From Pezizomycotina sp. ARF18 (taxonomy: Eukaryota; Ascomycota): a stretch of 25,662 nucleotides of DNA. The DNA lies in contig AZLU01000362.1 in the NCBI GenBank assembly GCA_002224055.1, positions 1 to 25,662 on the forward strand. The letters are read 5' to 3'. A program made the position numbers and the translations under genes. Of this stretch, positions 1 to 9,153 are shown one piece after another. Positions within the stretch are counted from its first letter, which is position 1. Every line of letters starts with the position of its first letter. Below the pieces are notes generated by a model, which was not told the origin of the DNA, did no database searches, and worked only from the letters and a program-made list of their open reading frames with translations.

Positions 1-3000
1 CCTAACGAGTACCTATAACCTTTTAACTAAGTAGTACCTTATTACTTCTATAAAGGTCTTATTTTTTAATAAGGCTATTAACCTCTACTAATCTAGCCTT
101 AAGCTATTTTTCTTTCTTAAAATATCTTTATAGCTTTAGTAAAAGACTTCGGAGTAACCCGATAAGAATATCTTCTTATCGTCTTTAATATCCTCTTAAC
201 TTCTATTTATAAAGAACTTTTTTTCTTAATAAAGTCTATAGATTAATAGTAATATAATTTTTAAACTATTATAAATCTACTAATTCTTATTTTCTTTTTT
301 ACTATTTTAAAGCGCGTTCTACCTTTAAAAGTTTCTTTAATAACTATCCTAACTCTAAAGAAACCCTCTCTAAGTTTTACATTTATTTAAAATTTTACTT
401 AGAGTTTTTTAAGGCCTTTCCCGCCCTCGCTTTAAAAGGAAAAAAAATTCTTATAACTCGATAGAAATAACTATTTAAAATAGAGTTAAGATACTAGGTA
501 TCTTAGTCTTTTTTTAATAAGGTTTATTTATCTACCTCTTAGCTTTTCTTAAGAGGTTAATTTTATATATTATCTTAACTAATCCTCGTTTATCTTTTTA
601 ACTAATCTTATCTTTAGTATATAACTTAAAAGATATTATTTTTAATAAGGATATTAATTAATCTTTAATATTATATATTTTTTTTATTTGTAGTAATCTT
701 CTCTTTTACTAAGTAGATTAATATAGAAGAGTATCTTCTAGTTTTAAACTAGATATAATATCGTTCTTAGTAGGGAAAATAGCTATTAAAGAATAATATC
801 TCTTACTATTTATATAGATTAAGATTTTAGATCTTATACTGGTAGAGTTTTTCTATTTTATATAGCCTATAAAGATACTCTTATAGGCTTTTAAGCTTAT
901 TAAGCACTTTCTTTAAGGCTAGTACCTTTTTTAGGTAGTATAGAACGTACGTAATACTAAAGATATAAAATTTTTATATATTAGCTTAGTTTCTTATAAA
1001 TTTTTATAGAAAGTTACTAGCCTTATTTATTTAGTCTTTAGTACCTTTAGGGGTTATCTTTTATTAGTAGGGTAGTAATTTTTTATATAAATTACTATTA
1101 ACTAAGCCTTAGCCTAAAACGTCTTTAGAGACTAGACTAATAAGTATAGTTCTAGCTATATTTTAAATAGTTCTAAGAGCTTTTCTACTCTCTTATTCTA
1201 CTTATAAAGATAAGCCGCTAAGTATTTTAACGAGATATCCTTTTAACTATAGTAAGCTATTATATCTTTTTAATAAACTTAAAGCTCTATTAAGCCTTAT
1301 TTTAATAATATTTTATTTTTTCTTTTTTTTTTTACTTATTTAAAGAAGTAGATAAGCCTATCGCGGAAACCCGCTCTATCTTTTAAAAAATATATACTAA
1401 GTATATCCTAAATAATTATCTACTATAATTATTAAGTATTTAGATAATACTAAAAGAGGATTAATCTTCTCTTAAATCTATTAGTAAGTAAGGCTATTTT
1501 TATAGTCTATAATATCTATATATAAAAGTTTTAAGGTTTAGTAGCTTTCTAAGTTACTTATCCCTATTTAAAGATAAAGTTATTTTATTATAGATATAGT
1601 TTTTATACTATTATAATACTTTTAATTAATATTTTTATCTATTTTTTAATCTTCTTATTTTCCTTAATTTTTAAGGATCTTAATAATAGCCTCTAGATAT
1701 AGATATTCTAATTTATAGTAAAGTTTAATTATTTTCTTAGTAGACGGATACTTATTTATTATTAACTAATTATAAGTAAAGAATTTTAATAGACTTATAA
1801 AATTATCGGGTTAAAGTTAGTAAAGTAACTATATTAAGCCTAGGCTTACTAGTTTAATACTTTAGTATTTATTAATATAAGTTTATATTATCGTCTATTT
1901 TTAAAGATTATAATTAGCTTCTTTTATATACTAAATTAGGTATTTAAGGTTATTATAATCCTTTTTTTAGTTTTTAGGAAATCTAAGTTAAGCCTTTTCT
2001 CTGTAACCTCTATAAACTTATTAGGTTACTATAAGTTAGGAGTATATAAGATATCTAAGATAGTAAACGTTTTTAATAATATTTAGAGTTTTACTTTACT
2101 ATATCTAATAGTATTAATACGTAAGTTATTAGCTATATAAATTAGCCTTAGTTTAGTAAACTTATTTATATTATAAAGACTAATTTAGTATTAAAGATAT
2201 AGTCTATTATACTAGAATTAATAATACTTTTATTCTTCTTATCTTAAGCTTTAAACTAAATATATTATTTAATACTTAGTAAGTACCTATAATATCGTTT
2301 AGTAATAATCTTATCTATAAAGTAAGCGTTAATCTAGTTATTATTATTATTAATATAACTTTCCTTTATAGTAGTTACTATAGCCTTTCTATTAGATTTA
2401 GCCTTATTTTTTTTTAAAATATACCTCGATATTTTTTTTTTATAATAGTTAATAATATTATAGCCTATCTTTTAATAAAGCTATACTCTTATTAGTAGAG
2501 ATCTGTTTAGTCTTATAGAAGATTTATTTCCCTATTAACTATTTTTTTACTTTTATTTTTATTACTATTAGTATTAGTCTTAGTAGCTTTATTCTCTAGT
2601 TAACTATTAAGGTTATCTGACGCCTTACGCTTATTATTATTAAATTAGTAATAGTAGCCTTTATATTAGAATCTTTATTATTCTTATCTTAGTTATTATT
2701 ATTATTAGTAGAGTTATTCTTATTAATAGGGGTAATCGAGTTAATATTTTTATACTTAAGGAGTATTAACTTAAGGTATTTTTTATTTTTTAATATTAAG
2801 GATATAATCTTATTAGCCTTAGTAGCTTTATATAGCTATTAGACTAATAGAGTTTTATCTAAGTTTTAATCTTTTAGTTAGTAGCTTTACTAAGCGCCTT
2901 AAGGATCTAGACTTTAATATTTTCTTTTTAAAGTATTACTATCTAGGATTATTTTATCTCTCTAGATATCGTTAATACTTTTTAAAAAAATAATAATAAG

Positions 3001-4248
3001 GCTATAGGTATTACCTTTAGGCTTTATCTTTATTTTTATAAGCGGAGATAAGGGCTTATTATAGCCGTAGAGTCTACCTTTTAAAACTTATTCTTAAATA
3101 TTTTTAGGCGCGGTAAGGGCTTTTACTTTAATCTATAACTATAGATAAAAAGAAATACTTTCTTAATTTTAAGGTATATTATAATTTTTTTATAAGTTTC
3201 TAGTTTTATAACTCCTTCTTAGTTATTATCTTAGTAATAGTTATTAAAAAGGGCTACTAAGCGTTTACTAGATAAGTTTTTTTTATTAATTTAGTATTTA
3301 GCCCTACTATTATTAAGCCTATTAATTTAAGAGAAGCTATATACCTTAGGTCTAACTGAGGGTAGTTTTCTTTAGAGGTCTTAGCCTTTATTAATAGATA
3401 TTTTATAAGCTAACCTCTAAAAATCTAAATTTTATCTATAAGGTTATATTTTTTATTAGAGGTATTTATTTCTTAGTTAGTACTCTTAGTTTATCTTTAT
3501 TATCCTAAGGGTAGCTATTACTTATACTATTAGAAGAGGAATAGTACTAGTAAAGGTAAAATTCCTTACTAAGAAGTATGATATTACGCGTAGTATTTAG
3601 CGTTTAAGATAAACTTACTAAGTATATAGCTCTTCTTTTTTTAGTTTTAAAGTAGTCTATAAGGGACTAGGACTAGTTAGAATAGTTCTTTTTATCTTAA
3701 GCGAGGATAGGACTAGGTTTAGACGAGGTTATAAATAATATTATCCCTTATTAGATTTAAATCTGCTACCGCGCTTCTTATTAGTTATTTTAGTAATAAA
3801 GAACCGATTTTAATAAGTAATACTTAGATTCTGTAGAGTTTATAGGGAAGAAAATATAGGCCTATAGAGTTTTTAGTAAATTTTATGCGGGGTAAGCGAA
3901 TTTTCTATATAGAGCTAGGTAAGTAAAAACCTTTATAAATTCTATAAGGGAGTAAGGATTAAATTTTAGTAATAATAATATCTATTAGAAATAAATAATA
4001 TTCTCTAATAGATTATAGCTCGGTTTATTCTAAGTTATAGAATTACTAGGACTTTTAATCTATTATTAATAGGAAAAGGTTATATAGGTAGAATCTATCT
4101 TATTAAGTAATTCTCCTCTATTAAGTAAGAAAAGTAGGGTAAGGTAAGATATATATATATCCTTAGTAAAGATATAAATTAACTCTAAGTCTTTACCGAG
4201 GTTATTGCCCGGCTAGTTGAGGCCTTGAACGTCCTTACTCCAACAACA
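1..4248 (-). mobile_element. RIP-degenerated Ty1/copia LTR retrotransposon, truncated by the window edge
   Basis: Seen: CpA and TpG are nearly absent (I found only about a dozen in 4.2 kb) while TpA is in large excess, the mark of RIP. Reading the minus strand with stops ignored, copia Pol segments remain in the right order: ATKP.NF.I about 1515-1545 (start of the integrase core, compare RATKPLELIHTD), VDNYLGYT followed by a stop and YIFFKR at about 1375-1423 (integrase core, compare VDDYSRYTWVYFLK), LKAYKSIFIGYIK at 855-900 (the copia post-integrase 'LKPRAxKGxLVGY' block), and NAL.NSKKEN at about 290-320, resembling the stretch just before reverse transcriptase. RT proper and RNase H would lie left of base 1; gag should lie at about 1.8-3.7 kb but is unreadable. 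Dense stops make it dead. Family assignment is inference from motif order; the right border is inferred from the LTR-like end at 4248. Confidence 0.8.
3780..4248 (-). repeat. Candidate 5' LTR of the copia element
   Basis: On the minus strand the element would begin TGTTGTTGGAGTAAGG at 4248, a plausible LTR start (TG end). This last stretch of about 46 bp keeps several CpA/TpG sites, unlike the rest. A GGTAGCAGA string on the minus strand near 3766-3776 resembles a primer-binding site for initiator Met tRNA as used by copia elements and would set the inner LTR edge at about 3780. No second LTR is in the window to compare, and RIP blurs the inner end, so both borders are tentative. Confidence 0.35.
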
Positions 4249-4505
4249 GATATTAAGCTATAGTATGGGGATATTAGTAGACGGATATAGAGATATTAAG
4301 CTATAGTATAAGATACCGGTGCTCTACTATAGAGATATTAGGCTATAGTATAGAGATGTTGGTAGACGGATATGGAGATATTACCCTATACTATGGAGAT
4401 ATTAATAGATAGATATAGAGATATTAAGCTATAATATAGAGATATTAGTAAACGGATATAGAGATGTTAAGCTATAGTATAGGGATGTTGGTGGATAGAT
4501 ATTAG
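4249..4505. repeat. RIP-altered minisatellite, about 12 units of 21-22 bp alternating in two types
   Basis: Units of type 1 (GATATTAAGCTATAGTAT plus GGG/AGA) alternate with units of type 2 (GATATTAGTAGACGGATAT plus AGA), giving a higher-order period of about 43 bp. Some units keep TG where others have TA (GATGTTGG versus GATATTAG), so the ancestral units were probably TG-rich and were partly converted by RIP. The array starts directly at the putative LTR end. Confidence 0.8.
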
Positions 4506-4716
4506 AGAATTATTAGCTAGTAGATATATATAATATAATAAATAATTATATTAATAGATAGAGATTTAGCTATGGTATGGGGATATGTTAGCTAGCAGAT
4601 ATATATAAATAATATAATAAATTATAATATAATAATTCCTAAATCGATATAAAAATACAAAATAAATAATAAAATTATATAAAAATATCTATAAATAAAT
4701 TATTTTTTATATATAA
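4506..4716. other. AT-rich stretch without gene
   Basis: Very AT-rich sequence with degenerate pieces of the preceding minisatellite (GATTTAGCTATGGTATGGGG near 4562) and two copies of a TAGATATATATAA/AATATAATAAAT motif near 4520 and 4600. No coding signal. Confidence 0.6.
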
Positions 4717-4802
4717 AATGTCTTGGCGGGTTGAAGATGCGCGGTACCCACCGGGCGGGTCAGAGGGTGCCTAAACCCGGCCCGGCCCGCCCGGCCTCAA
4801 AC
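4717..4802. other. GC-rich, CpG-rich island escaping RIP
   Basis: About 86 bp of GC-rich sequence with intact CpA, TpG and CpG sites, built on GGCGGG, CCCGGCCCGG and CCGGGCGGGT motifs, sitting between AT-rich RIP-altered flanks. It has no open frame of note. It could be a fragment of original unique DNA between two inserted repeats, or the end of another element. Function unknown. Confidence 0.7.
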
Positions 4803-5420
4803 GCTATCCTATATTATAATATAGATAAACTTAGAGATTTAAAGTAAAAACTATAGAAGAGTCTTATTTTTTAAACTTAAAAGATTTATTCTTTAAAAAA
4901 TTAAGATTTTTAGTCTAAAACTATTAATTCTATCGATTAAACCCTATATAATTTCGTATTAAAAATAGCTAGTAGAGATAAAAAATATTTCTTACAAACG
5001 CCTTAAAGCTATTAGAACTTTAATCTTAAAATTATTAAATTTTTAAGATCTATAGTTAGTAATTTATAAAAATATATCTTATTTAAGCGTTATTAACTCG
5101 TATTAAGCCCTAACCGTCCGTAAGAATATTTTTTACCTCTATTAGCCGTTCTTTAATACCAAGAAGTATTAGATCCTAATAGTAGTCTACTAAAGATATT
5201 AAAAAGGACCCTTCCCTTAAGTTCATAAAACTTAGACTCTTCTATAGTTCTAACTTTAATTCTCTAAGTTCTCTAGAGGCTTTATAGCTAATCGCGTTAC
5301 TATAGAATCCTAGCTATTCTCCCTATATATACCTCTATAACTTAGGATATAGCGGTAGTTTAGTATTAATAAGTAAGATCGCTCTAAGTTTTATCTCTAG
5401 TTTTAACGGTCTTATTAATA
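4803..5420. repeat. Second RIP-altered block, unidentified repeat
   Basis: AT-rich, strongly depleted in CpA/TpG and full of stops in the frames I read, so most likely another dead repeat. I could not recognise any transposase or polymerase motif in the frames I read. It ends abruptly at the MITE. Confidence 0.55.
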
Positions 5421-5425
5421 ATTTA

Positions 5426-5645
5426 GTGTTCGAGTCGCGGTCAGAGGTACATGTACGGTTAAGAAAGACCTTCATTTTTTAGTGAGTTCGCTAAGTAAAA
5501 AATTGGTGTTCCGTAACATAATGTACCGCTACCCCTGAGGCTTATATACATAGTTTGAAAACAATTTCGCTCGCCTAGCAAAATTATATAAAAAACAAAT
5601 TATTTGAAATTTATTTTAATTAGGACTATAACCCGTCTCGAACAC
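5426..5645. mobile_element. MITE, Tc1/mariner-type (TA target duplication)
   Basis: A 220-bp element with terminal inverted repeats: left end GTGTTCGAGTCGCGG (5426-5440), right end read on the other strand GTGTTCGAGACGGGT (5645-5631), matching at 12 of 15 positions, including the first nine. Both ends are flanked by TA (5424-5425 and 5646-5647), the target duplication of the Tc1/mariner superfamily (Fot/pogo types are common in fungi). No coding capacity, so it would be non-autonomous. CpA and TpG are retained, so it is not heavily RIP-altered. It separates RIP-altered DNA on the left from normal DNA on the right. Confidence 0.75.
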
Positions 5646-5647
5646 TA

Positions 5648-7176
5648 ATTATGATCCTGGAGTAGAAGGATGCCGTGTATCCGTAGAGATTTTCAATGGT
5701 CTAACTAGGCATAGAACGGCAGAGCTAGCCATGCCCGGGGTCTTGCACTCCAGGCTCGCAAACACCCTATCAGAACAAAAACGTTATTAAAAAGAACGGG
5801 AAAGCTTATATTGAGAGATAATAAGGGAAGATGACAAAATCAAGCGAACAGAAAGAAGGGTCATGTCTTTATTATTAATCAAAGGAGGCGGTTTCACCAC
5901 AATGTTTCTCGCACAGCACGACGGGGAGCTGCCTTTAAAGTTGAACAACATACATTCTTTTGGTCGCTGCCTGCGGGGGCGCATTTGTCAGAGAAAAATC
6001 ACGTCGGTGTTTTAAAACACTAATTGAAAAAAGGGACGCTTTGTTCTTGTTTACTGCTGTTCAGTTTATTATGCATTGGCAAGGGAGTTCTTATAGACAG
6101 GCATGGGGACCTTACATATAACGCTTACGAGCCCGCCGATTGGGAAGAAAGCAAGATCGCAGTTCGTATCCCGTTGTCGCATTTCAGCGCTCTCCTCACA
6201 TAGAGCTCTCATCCTACATATGCGAGCGGTGCTCCATAGGCGTTACCGCGAAAGTTATAAACGGAAAACAGACCTCGTTTAAAAACCCCGGTAAAATCCT
6301 CCTATATTCTTTCTCGACATTATTATTATAATATTTTATGATATTTTCATTTCCGTTTCTATTATATCTATTCCACTATCGGAGTCATACTAATATTAAA
6401 TCTAATTTCTTTCGCTACTAAGATCTACGAATTTCTACTAACATAACCATACCTATGCCCAAAACATCGCACCGGTAGCAGCCTAGAAGGTCATCGAGAA
6501 ATTAAAAATAATTCCCTTTGCTCTATAGATACCCTATCACGGAGTGGTCGCCGTCTCGATCAAATCCCTGTGGAAGGGTTTTGCGATGGTGTGGTGAGAA
6601 TAATTGGTCGCAATGCAGATACCGATCCACAGCGTTTCCGGGAAACACTTACAGTACTAGAGCTTGGAGGGTTTACTCATTACCCATGATCTTTACACTT
6701 CGACCGAGGAGCCATTTTCTTGCTGACGGGGGTGAGTGCTTTGCGATATTGCCTCTTGATTTCTTTCGTTATGAAATACTTTTCCCCGGCAAGGTTACCC
6801 ATGAGTTATGACGTGCCCCTGATGCGTATTAAGGGTCCGAATGAAAGCAATAATTTATATATCAAGGAAGTTTATTCATGATATTTACGTTTACCCCCTT
6901 CATACCTGCATTTTTGAAACTGTTTTTTTATTTATATTTTATATTGAAAATGGACTAAATATATCAGTAACTTTAAAGTTCCCATCGGATCTTTGGTACA
7001 ACACTGTCCAATTTTTCAGGCGGGCGCTTCGTCCGTTCGTAATGGTCAATTTACTAGTAGGCAAAGCTGATATTGGCCTCCTTCAGGATGCCAAGAGGTT
7101 CCACGCCCCCGCGGCTGCTAAGCTATGCTTGGATATTGAGCAGCTATATTTCCTGATTCGGAGTCGTATTCGGGAG
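5648..7176. other. Intergenic, no gene supported
   Basis: Normal dinucleotide composition. Short open frames (for example at 5787-5984, 6518-6811, 6841-7224) have no recognisable content. A perfect 14-bp palindrome GTGTTTTAAAACAC lies near 6007-6020. The right part (7180-7290) is the low-complexity tail of gene A. Confidence 0.5.
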
Positions 7177-9153
7177 TCAGACATGCCATACCGAACCCGG
7201 ATCCGAGTCCGAGCCGGCATCTGAGTGCGAGCCCGTATCTGAGTGCGAGCCTGAGTGTAGGTCCCGCTAGGGCCGGAGTCCACGTCCGAGTCCGCATGTG
7301 ACCCCGAAGACGCGTCGGAATCGTCGGAATCGTCCGTATCGTCCGATTCCATATCTGATGGAAACGAATCCATCCAATCATCAATCACGCACTCTTGCCG
7401 GCGCATCCGGCAAGAACTCTCGAAATCCGGTATTCTCTTCGTCGCGTCCGCCGCGAACTCGTGGACCTTACCGTTCCAACCGAAGCAGAAATCCATGTCC
7501 GTCCCGTTTTTAATCGCGACGGCGGGTCCGCCGGGCAGCACCGGGAGCGCCCACTCGGGTCAACCTCCCTGTTCCACCCGCTTACCGTCAGCTCGTCTTT
7601 AGAGCAATGGAAGTAGCGCTCGTTTATAACCCTGATGAAGTAGCCCGTGGCGAGGCTGGCCAGGCGTGACGTGCCGATGAAGGGATACACTCCCAGCCTT
7701 CCCAACGGAGCTTGAGGTAATATGAGGCGAGAGTGCAGACGGGGTCGACCTTCCGCGTGGAATTTCGCGGATTGGGCCCGTGCTCTTTCACGTGCTCGAC
7801 GGCGGCCGCTATAACGCCCTCGAGGCGGTGCTCCGACGCGTGGTAGAACGGGCGGTAACTGCATATAATATAGTGGTACAGCATGTTGTACACGACCCTG
7901 GGGTCGTCCAAATCTGCACGGGGCCTGAATTCCTCCTCCGAGAGTTCAGCCATCGGTCCAAGTGGCGTGTAAGAAAGCACGTAGCGCGGGCAGCGGGTTA
8001 CGAGCTCGCGGAGTCCCTCGCCCTTGATAAGGTGGCCAATAATGCGCGCGGAGACGGAGTGAGATAAGCAGGAGGTGATCCACTCGCTGAAAACGAAGGG
8101 GGCATCCAGGTAGTGTCTACTTTTAGTGTCGAGATGCCTTAGGAGGAGGTGCTTCCGCAGAGGCTTAGCAGAACTTTCGCGCCTGGGCATGAAACTGCGG
8201 GGAAGTAGTCCTTCTGTCGGGAGCGGTTCGACGCTTGACAGGGTCGATTCGAGTTTTGATAAGCAGTCGAGCAAACGGTGAACGACGTTTACATTCTTCC
8301 TAACGGTATCAGGCGATCCATCGGGACACACCGCCGCCGCCGGAACGCCCGGCACATTTCCGAAGTAATCGTACACGAAATCTACCAGTTCTACCAGCTC
8401 CCGGTGATAAAGGCTAGCTGAAGGTTTGACTGTAACCCGTTAACGGCAGGATGCGGCGCCGATGAGTCGGCTTTCTTCGATATCAAATCCCTAAGCGCCA
8501 GGAAGCTAGCCCAGTGCTCATTTATCCTATCAGCAATGGTGGGTATAGCATATCTCGTGACAGCGGAAGTCAGCTCCTCTAGATCCGGGTGCGTTTCCAA
8601 GCTAGGATTAGGCTCCGCATGAGCCTTGTCATTCTCTGCCCCGTCCTTTTCGTCCTCTCTTGCGTCTGAACAGTCACTTTTGTCCTTATCTAACTTGTCG
8701 ATTTCTCCGATTACCGCGCGCCACGCCGGGTTGATGCGTTCCTCGTATACTTCGAGGGAAGTTCCGCTGTTCGCATTAACTAGAAAAAGTTCAGTTTGGC
8801 GTCCTCGGCGTCCTCGTCGTCTTCGGAGAAACTGTTCGGGAACGCGGCAGATAGAGCTACGGGCCATCGGATACGAACAGGTGCGCCATCGCCGTCAAGA
8901 GCTTCTCGAACGATGCCCTGGACTCGGCCGTGGGCAGGTACTTCGCGGCGAACCAATCACCGTCGGTACTAGTATCACCCTCAGGATTATCGTCATCCTC
9001 GCGGTAAAACTTCCACCACGGCCGATCATATTTCTCGTTGCTGTAGCAAGGTTTCAGATTTCCTACGGCTTCTACGAGGGCGAGCAGGCGGGGGAGGTCC
9101 TCGGGGTGAGGCAACCAAATCCGATTGTGTATGTCCGGCCGTGTTTCACTCAT
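7177..9153 (-). CDS. Copy A of an unrecognised gene family (about 640 codons), broken by frame changes
   Basis: Start MSETRPDIHN at 9153, supported by the matching MSE start of copy B at 12070. Consecutive protein-like stretches follow in shifting frames: EAVGNLKP...LLTAMAHLFVSD (9153-8860), FLVNANSGTSLEVYEERINP...LEELTSAVTRY...SFLALRDLISKK (about 8780-8430), ELVELVDFVYDYFGNVPGV...FVFSEWITSCLSH...VYNMLYHYIICSYRP...LEGVIAAAVEHVKEH (8400-7690), YPFIGTSRLASLATGYFIRV...CSKDELTVSGW (about 7690-7560), LPGGPAVAIKNGTDMDFCFGW (7541 onward), and an acidic Asp/Ser/Gly tail with hexanucleotide-type repeats (about 7350-7180). At least four one-base frame changes are needed; no intron of normal length explains them. 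No domain, signal peptide or membrane segment recognised. A T15 tract (9183-9197) lies 30 bp upstream of the start. Either a live gene with assembly indels or a young pseudogene. Confidence 0.6.

Noticed and set aside
6007-6020. Palindrome GTGTTTTAAAACAC as a fused MITE end
   Set aside because: Similarity to the MITE terminus stops after GTGTT; too short to support.
8391-8440. A 27-31 nt intron joining two frames of copy A
   Set aside because: Too short for a fungal spliceosomal intron and without a branch site.
7177-9153. Programmed ribosomal frameshifting in copy A
   Set aside because: Four or more shift points without a common slippery sequence; assembly indels or decay are simpler.
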